A stretch of 64,000 nt of DNA from Protopterus annectens (lineage: Eukaryota > Chordata > Ceratodontiformes > Protopteridae): assembly GCF_019279795.1 (NCBI RefSeq), contig NC_056747.1:1004485432-1004549431 (forward strand), given 5' to 3'. Within the stretch, counting starts at the first letter, position 1. Every line of letters starts with the position of its first letter. A program made the position numbers and the translations under genes. Below are positions 1 to 11,390 of the stretch, piece after piece. The notes under the pieces are model-generated. The model saw only the letters and a list, made by a program, of their open reading frames with translations. It ran no database searches and was not told the origin of the DNA.

Positions 1-924
1 CCCTAAATGAAAAAATGTAGGTAAGGCATTGAGAAGATACATCTTCAAAGCAAGGGCTGATAGTATCCACACCCTAGATGAAAGTAAATGTAGGTAAAAT
101 GCATTAACATGGTACATCTTCAAAGCAAGAGCCGATTAGAGTGTAGTCATATAAACAAGTAACTCCCAGAACATAATATCAGAATAAACAGGGGACTGCA
201 CTCTCTTACTTTGGACTTAGATTTAAAAACAGCATGCATCCATCAACTCTAGATTCATGGTTAGGAGAGATGAGAGAGTTACACCTGGCTTAAGTGGTAG
301 ATGTGCAAGTCTGAGAAAGTCATAGAGGAACTGTAAAGCATGAGTGTGGCTGGCAGAACATGCAACTGCACAGATTTTCGTAGTATGTCCAGATTTTTGC
401 CTTATATTTATGGTTTGTTCCTCAAAAAAATTGTGACTTTTTGGCCAATCACCGAGGACTGAAATTATTTCGAACAACTTTTTAAGCTTATATGAGCAGT
501 ATTAAACATCTGTCATTATTTTTGGGCCTTTCTCCACCATTATTTTAGGCTCTGTCCAGATTTCTTATGCTAAGAGGTTGAGTGCTATGGTGGCTGGAGA
601 TAACAATGTAAACATATATTTTATTGTAATTTTTTGCATATTTAATTTCTAGTTTAAACAAATCTATGTGTATACACTTGGGAAAGTGTAGCAAAGGTAC
701 AGGAAAATACAATCTAAAAAAGAAGGCAATTTCTGCAAGTTTTCTCCAAATTTTAAAGAGGCCTTGCAAGTTACATAAATAATGCTTTTAGCCTTTTTTA
801 TAAAAAAAATGGGTGAAAAAAACAGAAACTTCACTGGCAAAAAGACAGCTATAAATCAAGTGAATGCAATATAAATGTATACCATGCTGTAAATATTTTA
901 GTTATTTAAATTCTTTATTAAAAA

Positions 925-929
<5 letters not shown>
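1..929. other. No gene; dispersed repeat remnant
   Basis: No convincing coding sequence on either strand. From about 365 to 590 the plus strand carries a stretch (short blocks gtccagattt, tggccaatca and ctaagaggttgag) whose blocks reappear in the same order between 61393 and 61990. I take it as a copy of a dispersed repeat of unknown class. The rest is AT-rich and unremarkable. Confidence 0.45.
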
Positions 930-993
<64 letters not shown>

Positions 994-1006
994 CGTGCGT
1001 GTGTGC

Positions 1007-1054
<48 letters not shown>
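930..1054. repeat. (TG)n microsatellite with GCGT interruptions
   Basis: A near-continuous TG dinucleotide tract of about 125 bases with a central block of GCGT variants. The reading frames across it give Cys-Val or His-Thr runs and are artefacts of the repeat. Confidence 0.98.
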
Positions 1055-1496
1055 ATGTATAATTCCTAACTGCAATTTACTGCTTGCACCTGTTTTGTAT
1101 GTTGACTGGCAGTGACTCTTCATTAAGCTTTTCATTTTTCTATATGATTTTATGACACATAGGGCAAGTACATAAAAGTACAGGGTGGTGCGAACCACAG
1201 GGCCAGAAAAGCTTCTTTTTATTTTATCATCTGATTGTGGTAGTTTTACAGGAAGAGTTAGGGTTAGCATGTAAGATTAAGTAGAGGTGGAGAAGCAATC
1301 TGTTCATTTTCTTTATATTAGTTGTTCGACTGTTTTCTTGTTCACTGTACTTGATTGAACTTGTGTGGTTTGGTTATTCAGTACTTCAACCAAAAGCCTT
1401 AAAATATATATATTAGTACAAGTCCTCTTTTTCACATTGTGTATATGGTGTTGAGGTGTTATAGTAACAATGGTCATCACCTAGAACCAATGCTCA
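1055..1496. other. Unclassified, no gene seen
   Basis: No coding signal or recognisable element between the TG tract and the SINE. Confidence 0.4.
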
Positions 1497-1748
1497 TACA
1501 GCCAGGTGGCTAGCTGTGCTGCAATCGCTCTTCCATACCACACACATGCACACTCACACCTACAGGTAATTTAGAGTATCCAGTTCACCTACAGCCTATC
1601 TTTGAAATGTAGGAGGAAACCAAATTACCCAGAGAAAATCCACATGAACACAGGGAAGACATGCACTCAACAAAGAAGGCACCCCAACCAAGAGTTGGAC
1701 TGGAGAACCTCTTGCTGAGAGGCAACAAAGCTACCTGCTTCTCCACTG
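1497..1748 (-). mobile_element. Old tRNA-derived SINE (head part)
   Basis: Read on the minus strand this has a tRNA-like head (TTGCCTC, an anticodon-like loop, AAGAGGTTCTCCAGT) followed by the body with gtgtgcctt-type, TCCTACATT and ACCTG blocks shared with the copies at 17333, 47577 and 55000. It is diverged, and the RTE-type 3' tail is not evident. Class is inferred from the shared layout. Confidence 0.6.
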
Positions 1749-2525
1749 TATATAAACAAACACTGATATAAATATAGAGATACAGCTATATATGTGTGTG
1801 TTTTTCTGTGATTGCACATGCATGTCTAAGTGTGCTGGAAGGATGATTCATCTACAAATTCCTGTCACTGTAACATGGCTAGCTTTGCAAGTGTGTAGCA
1901 ACAAAAATCTAGCACAACCGATTGTCCTCTGTCAGTGCTTCACTGCAAATGCAATATCTGTTTCAGAAGATGGCTTTCACATAAAGTATAGTTGCTTCTG
2001 AATTGTGCCAGTATTTTTATTCATACTGTGTGGCTAATTTGCATGTGTAATGTATACATCTGGCGCTTGTTCGATGTGCACTAACTTTTCACTTCTATTG
2101 TCCTGTTGCACAAATTTCACCAAAGCACAATTTGGCATTTTCACTTCAATTTTCAGTGCATTGGCCCTTTCTGGTGGGACCATGCCTCTGAATCTTGTCC
2201 ATAGGCTCTAGAATGCATAGCTAGTGCAAAGAAGGCAGGGAAAAGGGCTATGTGTCATTCAAGGCCAACATTAAGGTATCTAATGTGACATGTTACTGAA
2301 CACTGCGCAATCCATAATGAGCAAAAGCATAACTAAATGAATAAAGTGGATAATATGTGAAGACATACTAAAGTAGTTGCAAAGCTAACTGTGTTATAAC
2401 AAAGTTAGAACACTGTCAGAAAATATAGACAGCAGTTTTATTATAGTTCTAGAAATGGAAACAAGTGGGGTAGCCAGGTTTTCATAAAACAAAAAGGACA
2501 TGCTGGACATCATGGTATCACCCAC
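1749..2525. other. Unclassified, no gene seen
   Basis: No open frame with family resemblance. The tyrosine recombinase or right terminal repeat expected downstream of the DIRS RNase H was looked for here and not recognised. Confidence 0.4.
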
Positions 2526-2534
2526 ACTGCCACT

Positions 2535-3490
2535 GCCTGACTAGAGCATCTGTCAAGGATAGTCACTATGGAGGGACAAGGGTGATGTCGCTGCTACATT
2601 TGGTGCTGATTAGGAAGGCATACAGGTCATAGCAAGGCTGGCCAGAGTGGCTAAAAATCTGCTGAGTTACTGCTGGATTTAGAGACCACTCATAAGGCAT
2701 TAAAATAAGTCTGCTGAGCCTGTCAGCAAGGTAGTTGGGTCTTCCAGGAATGTACACTGCAGTAAGAAAATGAAGTGAAGCAAGTGCCCACTGCCAAACC
2801 CTTCTGGCCTCCTGGCGCATGAAGTATGATCTTGCTTCTCATTGTTTGTTCAAATACTACACTATGGGCATGCTGTCTGCCTGAATGGAAATTACCCCTG
2901 TAGGTAAGAGGTCCTGAAACTCTTGCAAAGCAAGAAGGGCAGCCCTCATCTGAAGGATATTGAAGTGAAGATTGGTCTGTGTCTGATTCCAAGTTCCTTG
3001 GACCATCCTCCTTTCACAACACCCTACCCCCCACCCCAAAAAGGAGGCATCCATGCTCAAACTGGTGACTGGGGGAGGAGTTATCAAAGATCTCCCTGCA
3101 TGACTCTTGGACAAGGTTATCCACCAAGTTAACTGAGTCTTGCAAAGTTGGGTGAGGATGACAGGAGCAAATAGATGATTAAAAAAAAATTGCAATCAAT
3201 GGACTCCTAGAAACCAGTGAAAATGGCATGTGAACCCTGACTATTGAAGAGACCCTCAAACTGAGAACTCAGAGATCCAGCTTCATGGGTGTTGAATGAT
3301 ACTCTAGGAGGACCTTGTCTGCATTTTGGAAGGATTTTTCCCAGGAGGCAAGGGCACTATGCACCTGATTGTGTCCTGTTGGGCATCCAAGGAAAAGAAT
3401 GGTCTGCGATGGTTAAAGATTTGATGGAGGTATCTAAGGATAGGTATAGCTGCCTCAAGTGGCCTCTATTGCAGTAGTAAGGAAGATAAT
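2535..3490 (-). pseudogene. DIRS RT C-terminus and RNase H remnant
   Basis: In two overlapping minus-strand frames this encodes an RNase H of the DIRS group. The first catalytic Asp lies in SMDASFLGWG, followed by a GTW-like block and the LQMRAALLAL helix that supplies the acidic or A/L-rich helix of RNase H, then ISIQADS. The second frame continues with LTAVYIPGRPNYLADRLSR, which in DIRS proteins is the primer-grip-like end with the catalytic Asp, and EWSLNPAV. Upstream frames carry the end of the RT palm (ILFLG block). At least one frameshift near 2800-2860 and internal stops make it non-functional. In a live element this domain removes template RNA during reverse transcription. Confidence 0.75.
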
Positions 3491-3544
3491 TTTGAACAAA
3501 AGTAATAATAATAATTTCCAGAATTGTATAGCACTTGTCATTGA

Positions 3545-5456
3545 TATAAAAAAGTAGCTCAGAAGCTTAATAAAACCACCAAAGCCAATTCTGAGGCTAA
3601 AATAGCCACCCAAGCCAAAGACAATCAAAAGACATTTTTAGTTATGTTTGTAACCTCAGAACCACAATGCATCAGTTCACTGAGCTGATTGTAAACAAAG
3701 TTGCCTACACTGAAGCTGAAGATATAGTGAACATACTGGCCAATAAATTCATCCCAAACATTACCCCTCTCTCCCCTCTATCTATCCCACCGGATATACC
3801 TGAAACCAACTAATTTCCAGCCATCACAAAAGACCAAGTCCAAAAAGCATATCAAAAGCTAAAAACAGTGTATAGGTAGTTCCTGACAATATTCCTGGGT
3901 GCATCTTAATTAGCATGAATTATGATTTAGCCACTCCCCCCCCGACAACAGCGTTTAACCTCAGGGTCCATACAGATCTTGTACCAAGAGAATGGAGTAC
4001 AGCTACAGTCATTCCACTGCATAAGGGAGGATCTTCCACAGACACATACATCTGACCAGCTTCATATGCAAAGCCATGGAAAGACTTATCTTGGAACTAA
4101 TCAAAAAGGACATAGGGAAGCTCCAAACACTGGACCTGTCTGAGTTTGGATTCATCAAGGGCAGGTCATGCTTACACAATTTGGTGGACTTTTTTGAAAA
4201 GGTCAACACAGCAATAGAAAAACTACGTAAACTGGAAATAAACCCCTACCTTATGCACTGGATTGCCAATTAGCTCACAGATAGGACCCTACAGAGCTAA
4301 TAGGAGTAGCTACCTCCTCACAGAGTCCAGTCACTAGTGGAGTCCAGTAGAGTTTGGTACAGGGAGCTCTCCTCTTTGATATCTACATTTCTGAAGTAAA
4401 AGCCAGTACCAAAAGGTTCTGGCTGACTAATTCTCCAGGTGACTGCAAGCTGGGAGCAGTCATTGAATCCCCCAAATGATTTAGTCACCCTGCATGAAGG
4501 TTTATTCTAAACAAAAACTGGTACCAGAATCATGGGCTGAAACTAAATGCCAAAAAATGTATTAATGTATCCTTTGGGAAGCTGTCTACCCCAGGAAACT
4601 ACCACACTGATAATATGCCCCTAAGAGTTGACCCAGTTGTTTGGGATTTGGGAACTTAGGTGCACAGTTACCTAACTTTTGGCCAACATGTGTCCATTGC
4701 CATAAGAAAGTCCTTGTATATTGTACAGCTTATAAACAAAGAGGTTGCATCTAAATCTAGTGATGACATTGTCCCCCTTTACTCAGCCCTCGTTAGACCA
4801 ATTTTTTAGTACAATACCCGCTTTAGCATGTATCTGTCCAGACACATGCATCAATTGAAACACCTACAAAGATACCTACCTAAAAGGATACAAGGTGCAA
4901 AGAATATGTCCCACGTGGATCAACTCAAAGCCATGTCAGTACACTTGGTATCCTGCAGAGTACTAAAAGGTGACATCTGTCTGACATAAAAGTCATCTCC
5001 AAACCAAATATTGAAGGATCTAGTTCACATCAGCAAATGAAGTGGCATCAAAAATACTAATTTCAGGGATCTAAACCTCTTATCTCACAGAGGATACCAC
5101 TGCTCAGGGACAAATTCCCTATCCACCTAAACCAAAGTTCATCCCTCTCCATATTCAAGTGCAACTTTCAGCTATGAATGGGTAATATAAAATTTACCCC
5201 AGGACTGCCCCTGTACTACTAATGTATTACTAATGAATAGAGGCATCTCCTGAATGTTTTATTTCATGCACAGGTCCCTTCACATTATCTATGGTGTGAT
5301 CCCAGTTCTTCTCACTACATATATACAATTATTGACCATGGAATGAGTAAGGTCAATCTAATACAAATGGAATATATTAATTCAAAAACCAAAAGGGGAA
5401 CTAGCTAGGCTTAAAATGGCCTACAAGGGCAGCTAGCCTAGTATTTACTGCTTAAA
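3545..5456 (+). mobile_element. CR1 LINE copy, 5'-truncated, heavily decayed
   Basis: The plus strand carries scattered pieces of CR1 ORF2: AKDNQKTF near 3615, FGFIKGRSCLHNLVDFFEKV at 4143-4204 (the RT region after motif 2), then a decayed RT palm (the usual FADDCK box is NSPGDCK here) and the C-terminal domain. The 3' end has the CR1 stem sequence (ctaggct then agcctag around 5405-5444) but few copies of the usual 8-base tail repeat. It is inserted in the minus-strand DIRS element, hence younger than it. Frameshifts and stops are dense; no product is expected. Confidence 0.8.
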
Positions 5457-6075
5457 CTATTAACATATTCTATTACAGACTCTGTGGTGATAACAGTCAG
5501 AGTCTTAGATGAGCTGTGATGACAACCATGTACTTGGTGAACACCCAGGGTGCTATGCAGAGATTTGAATTGAAAATTATTGGGTCCTGGCCTGAAACAC
5601 AAGAATTTTCTGAATGGCCCTGCTATCTTGATGTGGAGACAGGTAACCTGAAGAACTATTAAGAACACCCAATTGTTTGCCAGTGAACATGGCAAAATCA
5701 CTTGCAGTGCAGGAATTTTGAAGGAGGCATTTTTTACATGGGGTTTATCTACTACTGAGATCCAAGATAGGCCTAAGACCCTTGTTATTGTTTGTAACCA
5801 AAAAGAATGTTGCATAAAACCCTGAACCTCTCTGATCTGGTGGGATCTCTTCGATATCTTTTTTTTTTCTAAGAGAGAAAGAATTTCTCTTCTGGCCACT
5901 TGCTGGGGTGGAACATTTGGAAGCAGGAATGTCTGGGATGGTGGGGCATAAGAAAAGGGGATTATATAGCCACTGGATATTATCCTTCTCGCCCATTAGT
6001 TCTGCATGATGGCCATAACTGCATGACAATGGAGGAACAGATGTACCCCGACTGCCTCCAGAGGATAACAATTAA
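5438..6075 (-). pseudogene. DIRS reverse transcriptase N-terminal part
   Basis: Two overlapping minus-strand frames give the opening of a DIRS RT: IEEIPPDQRGSGFYATFFLV, then LRPILDLSS in one frame, and FKIPALQVILPC, HIKIAGPFRKFLCF and NFQFKSLHSTLGVHQVH in the other. The last block corresponds to the usual FQFKALPFGLSSAPRVF segment before the catalytic aspartates. The frame switch near 5750-5890 and several substitutions show decay. The catalytic YxDD-like block should follow but is lost at the junction with the CR1 insertion. Confidence 0.75.
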
Positions 6076-9000
6076 GCGACTCTTCAGGGACATTGGTATT
6101 GTTTGTCTGAAAATGGTCTCCTGTATCCCTGATTCTGTAAACTTCCTTGACCTGTGGATCAACATCAGTGGGCCACCACTGCCATGAATGCATCTATCTG
6201 AAGTGGAGTCAAGCAGCTGATGCCAGGATTTTCTGAACTATAATGATTTGGACCCCCTTCTGATTACTGTTGAAGGATCTTTGAAGGGTTTCAAACTTAA
6301 TTCCTAAGGTAGACAGCAAATTGCCATCTTTCTCGCACTTCAGTAATTGTTCTTTCATGAATAGTCAGTAAAAGGAAGAGTCATCATAGGAGGTATTTAT
6401 GAAGGATGCCTTAAAGTTAGCTGCAAAATCCCTAAGGTGGAGCCTGGTAATACATTTCATCTTAATGTCTGTGCTCACTATACCAGCTGTTCCATCGGCT
6501 ATCTTATACATATGACACATGAAGAGGTCAGTGATGTAACACAGTGCCCAGAGTAGTCTCTAGCTGTTTCCTAGATTCAGGCACGGGTGGCTTCTATCTC
6601 TTTGGAAGCGATTCATGTGAGTAGCATAATTCATTGCTCTTAGGGCAAAGTTATCCAGTGCATATGCATGCTTCGACATCCTGTCCATCATTTTAGACTC
6701 TCTGTTAACTGGATGGACAGTAGCTCTATCATCAGACAGCTCTCATTTGGTGAAACACAGCTGTGTATCTCTTTGAAGGCTTGGAAGCTGAGGTGATAGA
6801 GACTTTTAATATTTGAATAAAAGATAAGTTTTAGAACAGACAATTGTGCTTCTCAACACTTTATATTTTGCCTGTGGCTTGTGCTGGTATACTTTCTTTT
6901 GGTGGTGATTGCTATAATTATGAAGCCCACCAAAGGATCCTTGGACCAAAACTGCCTTTCCTTGGGTGGCCTGAGAATCCTGTCTTTGTTTTTTATGGAT
7001 ATCTTCAGAGGAATCAGGTTCCTGCCATGCCCTCCTGGCAACCATATTCACATGTTGGTCAGCAGGAGGAACCCCTGAGAAGGAAGAGGATGCAGGGCAA
7101 TAGGCTTCAAACAACACTTCTTTGTCATGAGAGGGTGGGTCTCTTGGCCAAGATCCCCTCCATTGCATTACTTCTAAGATTTCACCAAATGTGGCATCTT
7201 CTGGATGGGATTGGGGGAAACTTCTCAATCCTCCAAATCAGCATCCAGACAGAGAGACTCAATAGGGGGAGTGAATGTGCCTCCTTTTGCACATCCTCTT
7301 TTTTGAATTGTCATAGGGAATCTGACTCCTGAGAGGACTCAGTCTATAGTCAGGCAGTCTTTTTGAGGCTATCAACTCTGCTCTGACTCTGAACCATATG
7401 ACGAACAGGTTGAAACACAACTTGAACGGTGTCATAGGGTGGAGCTGACACTGTTAAAGCCTATGCAAAGTTCTAGAGGGAGAGGTAGTCATTCTCTCCA
7501 TGACTTTGAAGGCCATCCCCAAGCCCACTAAATCTGAGGACCCTTCACACAGTGCCACAACCATCCATTTTACGGTAGACATTAGAGGAGTCAATGTAGG
7601 AGCCTTGGACACTGGCAAACTGGAGGACCTTGAGGGGGAGAAAGGTGCTGGGGCCTTGAAGGCTGAAGACTCTGAAACAGAAAAAGGTACTAAACATGTT
7701 AAAACCAAGGATGGTGCTGAAAGCTCAATGTCAAGGCAGCAACACTAAGACCCAGTTGGCATCAAAGGTCATGTTATTAGGTGAGTCTGATACAATAGCC
7801 TCAGCTCTGAGGTTGAAGGACTGGCCAAATAATACCGCTTTATCCAGGGAAGCATTCAGGATCTCTGGTAAATTCTGGGAATGAAGCCAGTCAAATCTTT
7901 TCATCATAAAACCAGTAGCAGCTGCTATAGATACAGCATTAGCAGTATCATAAGATCATTTTAAAGAATATTTGGTTACTGAGACACAGATGATATTAAA
8001 ACATCCAGAGATGTCTCTGTCTCTAAGGAAAGGAGGTGAACAACTAAATTTTTCATTTTATCAAAAGAAATGAGCAGAAACGTGGACATGTGAGCACATT
8101 CCAGAGGCTAAGGTAGAAGAAGAATAAACTTTCTCCCAAAATCTAGCAAATTCTTTCCATCCTTGTCAGAAGGAATAGGATTTTCTGCTGCAACATGTTT
8201 GGCAGAAGACATTTTTGACAAAGAATTCCCAGTAGGTTCTGATTTGGGGTTTGAAAAGAGAAACTAGTATGTCCAAGGAACCTTATATAATTTATAACAC
8301 TTTTGGGGGCAGGAGGCTGATTATCAGGCAAACTGCCAGCTACAAAGAAAACATTCTCTACTGCTGACATAACAGAAGAGACAGCTGCTGGCTGAGGAAA
8401 ATCCACCTGCAATAAGCCATAATATCTTTGCTAGGATTCTGGTATTTCTTTTTTTCTGATCCCAATTAAACATATATTTCCTTCTGGCTATAGTATTAGA
8501 AAAGGATATCTCTTTGGGGAGGGGGGGGCTGAATGAAAGGTTTCTTCAGAATCTGATTCCCTCCAGTGGCATTAGCACTTCAGGAACAAAATCCAAATCT
8601 AATTCCTATCCCTCAGACTGAGAATATGTACGAGAGACAAGAAAATCATTTTCTTTTAAAACTGTCAGAAAAGTCAGAATTTAAAGATTGAAATACATCC
8701 TTATCAAAAGCTAGCTATTCTTCCCTTGCAATCCTATGTGAAACAGAAAAAAAATGCCCAGCTTTCTGTTTTCTTTTCCTGAGAGATTTCCCATAGAAAA
8801 ATACCAACTCGAGACTGGGTCTCTTCCATGGGAATCACACTCATTAGAGTGGCTTGACAGGATAGCCTAACTAAAATTCAGAGTTATGAAGTAACTTTAT
8901 GTGACAACCACTAAAAATAGAAATCCTGGTCATAATTTAATCTTTTTATAGAATAAATTAAGTTTTTTTTTTTTTAGCAATTATTTAAATTACTGGAACC

Positions 9001-9244
9001 CATCTCTGAAGTTTAATCTGCTTTTTTGCTGAACAGCTGCAGAATCCCTCCTAGAAAGTGTGTTTTCTTCACCTTTTCTGGCTGATTTTCTTAAAGGTTT
9101 TCCAAATTTCTTATTTGCTGTCATCCACTTACTAGCTAGTACATGAATTTTACACAAAAACAGTTTCAATTGCACTCCTTTTTCAAAGTTTCTATTTTCA
9201 CACTTGGAGAGTTGAAGTTAAGCTGTTGAACACTGTGCAGCCAT
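6076..9244 (-). pseudogene. DIRS gag-like region, many stops
   Basis: Low-complexity but partly open minus-strand frames lie upstream of the DIRS RT. The segment around 6560-6720 reads ESKMMDRMSKHAYALDNFAL and continues through RAMNYATHMNRFQRD, and 6300-6440 reads RLHLRDFAANFKASF; both resemble the helical gag region of vertebrate DIRS elements. A Gln/Lys/His-rich stretch near 6855-7040 fits the basic gag end before RT. A possible original start is the ATG at 9244, but its frame stops after eight codons and a second basic frame follows (9175-8990). Assignment rests on position plus these blocks; internal order beyond that is uncertain. Confidence 0.5.
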
Positions 9245-9262
9245 CTTGGAAGTCAAAATAGT

Positions 9263-10199
9263 ATAATATTACAGAACAAAATGAATAAAAAGAGGTAAAG
9301 TAAGGAAAATAGGAAGAATTAATTGGAAGAGTATGATGAAGTTGTGGGTTGAGATGGGAACGAAAAGTGGTTATTTAAGGAAATCGGAAGAAAAAAGCAG
9401 ATATTTAATATAAGCAGGCGAACAACATGTGGTTTGTGTACTTACGGTGTCTATAGATCTGGTGTCTTATAAATAAGGTAGTGGATTGAAGGTTCCACAT
9501 TATCCTGGTGTGGTACATGAGCACAGTCAGAAGTCAGGCGTTAAAAGTAGAGTATTGCTAGTAGTTTGGGAATTGTTATCTTGCGGTTCTAGAATACTGG
9601 AATTCACATGTGCATAATCTCAGTCTCTCACTAATAGTCAGTAGAAGATTAAAAAGTAAATTACCGGCACCTGCAACCTTACTAAAGTCAAAGAACCAAG
9701 ATAAGGTAGGAGAGAGAGAGTACAAAAAATCAATAAAGGAAGAAGGAATAGTATGATAAGCACTATTTAATGACTCAGAATTGCAAAGGGCAATCAGAAT
9801 GAGGACAAAATAACCTGTTTAGGATAAGTAGCTATCAGCCATATTAGTTCATCAAGCAACTAAACTAAGACCTTATGCAGGTCCAGCTTCACAGAAGAAT
9901 CAAAAACATAATTTTTAAGACAAGAATGTCTACTCCAGAAAATTACCTACAAACTGAGAAAGCACAAAGGTTCAAAAATGTAGCATAGTCATATGGAAGT
10001 ATCATTTCACAGGAAGAAGAAAGCCCCACTATGATATTCATCAGCATCCAAGCAGACATACCTCTAGCAGCAGGAATATCAAAACTCCAGTTGGAACAGT
10101 CCTGTTAAATATTTGAGATTTGTATGGCCATTGATAAAAATTAGTCAACTTCAAGTAGTGCAATTAAGTAGTTGCGATTAACAGGTTAAATACAACAAA
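9263..10199. other. Unclassified, no gene seen
   Basis: AT-rich DNA with no open frame of note. It may include the 5' terminal repeat of the DIRS element, but no matching inverted copy was found at its other end. Confidence 0.35.
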
Positions 10200-10683
10200 T
10201 AGTAAAAACAGGATCTCAACACCAGAAATAAAAAAACTCACTTATTTAATCCAAATATGAATACCATAGCTTTTGGGAATAATCCCTTCTTCAATGCATA
10301 TAAAACACAGTTCAAATACAGAGTTTTTAAAAACAGTACACTTATAAAAAGTACAATTAAAAGCAACTTAAAAAGCACAACAGATACAGGCAGTCCATAG
10401 CAACGTTTACTAGAGTTTCATTTGCTTTTTTAATGCAGGTTTTAAACTAACTGAAGCATTTAATCCAGGTCCATGGTAAGCCTGCTATTCTAAAATCTGC
10501 CTGTATTCAGCTAGTTCACTGGCATTTAGAGCATCACCACCTTTTATGTTAAAATATCCTTTGTATTACTCTACATTTAAATGCATGATCAGTATCATTG
10601 TCATGAATATGCTTAGTCAAGGAATTAGTAAGTATATTCCTTCTAATTTCTGAAAGATGTTCAAAAATTCTTTCCTTAACTAT
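10200..10683 (-). mobile_element. PLE 3' fragment (GIY-YIG end plus 3' UTR)
   Basis: Read on the minus strand it begins with the end of a GIY-YIG nuclease frame (KERIFEHLSEIRRNILTNSL, then TKHIHDNDTDHAFK), then a 3' untranslated stretch nearly colinear with 20280-20640 on the plus strand, including the ggcattt..., ggattaaatg and gactgcctgtatctgtt blocks. It is a second copy of the same old PLE family as the element at 15483-20700. It is cut off at the CR1 5' end at 10684. Confidence 0.75.
10255..10300 (-). ncRNA. Hammerhead-like motif, degenerate
   Basis: On the minus strand: AUGCA, then UUGAAGA (core CUGANGA with the first C changed), a perfect AGGGA/UCCC-type hairpin with a UUAU loop, then AAAAGC where GAAA is expected. 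It lies in the 3' part of a PLE fragment, the location known for hammerhead ribozymes in PLEs. The changed core positions make activity unlikely. Confidence 0.4.
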
Positions 10684-11390
10684 AATCTAGTTCTGTTTGT
10701 ATACCTTGAACACTAAACCAGACCATCTTTTGTTGGAGAGGGTTCCCCTGCACCCTTGTGGCAGGAGGGTACAGATAGAACTCATCTCATTGGAGGTTGC
10801 TGGAACAGGGCAAAGTTTTGAGTTTTTTATTGATTCATTTGTTTAAATCAGTTTGCTCTCATTTGCTACATAAGCACCGTGTTTGTGCTTCTTTTACCAA
10901 ATCCCCACAGAGTTTGGCAACCTGCTACTGCTCTGCTGTATTTATCTGATCAATCCAAGTCATCTAGTGATATCTGCAAAACTTAAGTAGAATTTTTCAT
11001 TGTATATTGCACTTTTGAACTGCATTTTTACCATATCACTGCTTATTTGAACTGTTTTTTTCAGAAATCATTGTACTTTGTTTGCTGCAGCATAGACTAG
11101 ATTCAGACCTGTTGAATCTAGTTCTGTTTGTATAACTTGAGCATTAAACCAGGGCATCTTTTGTTGGAGAGGATTCCCCTGCACCCTAGCTGCAGGAGTG
11201 CCCAGTTAAAACTCATCTGATTGAAGGTTGCTGGAACAAGGCTCAGTTTTGAGCTTTTTTATTTGTTAATTTGTTTAAATCATTTGGCTCTCATTTGCCA
11301 CATAAGCACTGCGTTTGCACTTATTTGTGCATCGTTCACTGCTGAGCACCAGTGGGCGCAAACACTTCTCTCTGAAAATTGCCCCATTGG
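10684..11390 (+). repeat. Tandem CR1 5' end units, 431-bp period
   Basis: Two copies of the CR1 leader, starting at 10684 and 11115, agree over about 215 bases (blocks tagttctgtttgtata, catcttttgttggagag, cctgcaccct, ggttgctggaaca). After that the two differ. Between them sits a perfect palindromic pair, ctagattca and tgaatctag, at 11097-11122. This could be an internal promoter-bearing monomer array or two stacked insertions. Confidence 0.7.

Larger units (their letters stand above)
2526..9262 (-). mobile_element. DIRS-type retrotransposon, decayed and interrupted
   Basis: Minus-strand blocks in the order gag-like, reverse transcriptase, RNase H run across this interval, with a plus-strand CR1 LINE inserted inside the RT/RNase H part. 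The RT start (PPDQRGSGFY, then LRPILDLSS), the RNase H core (SMDASFLGWG) and the IPGRPNYLADRLSR and EWSL motifs are typical of DIRS and Ngaro-like elements. Many stops and frameshifts are present. No tyrosine recombinase domain, methyltransferase-like domain or terminal inverted repeats were recognised, so the copy is partial. Boundaries are approximate; the 5' edge is set near the possible gag start codon at 9244. Confidence 0.75.

Noticed and set aside
864-1270. Cys-Val or His-Thr repeat frames over the TG tract
   Set aside because: Direct translation of a dinucleotide microsatellite; no flanking coding signal.
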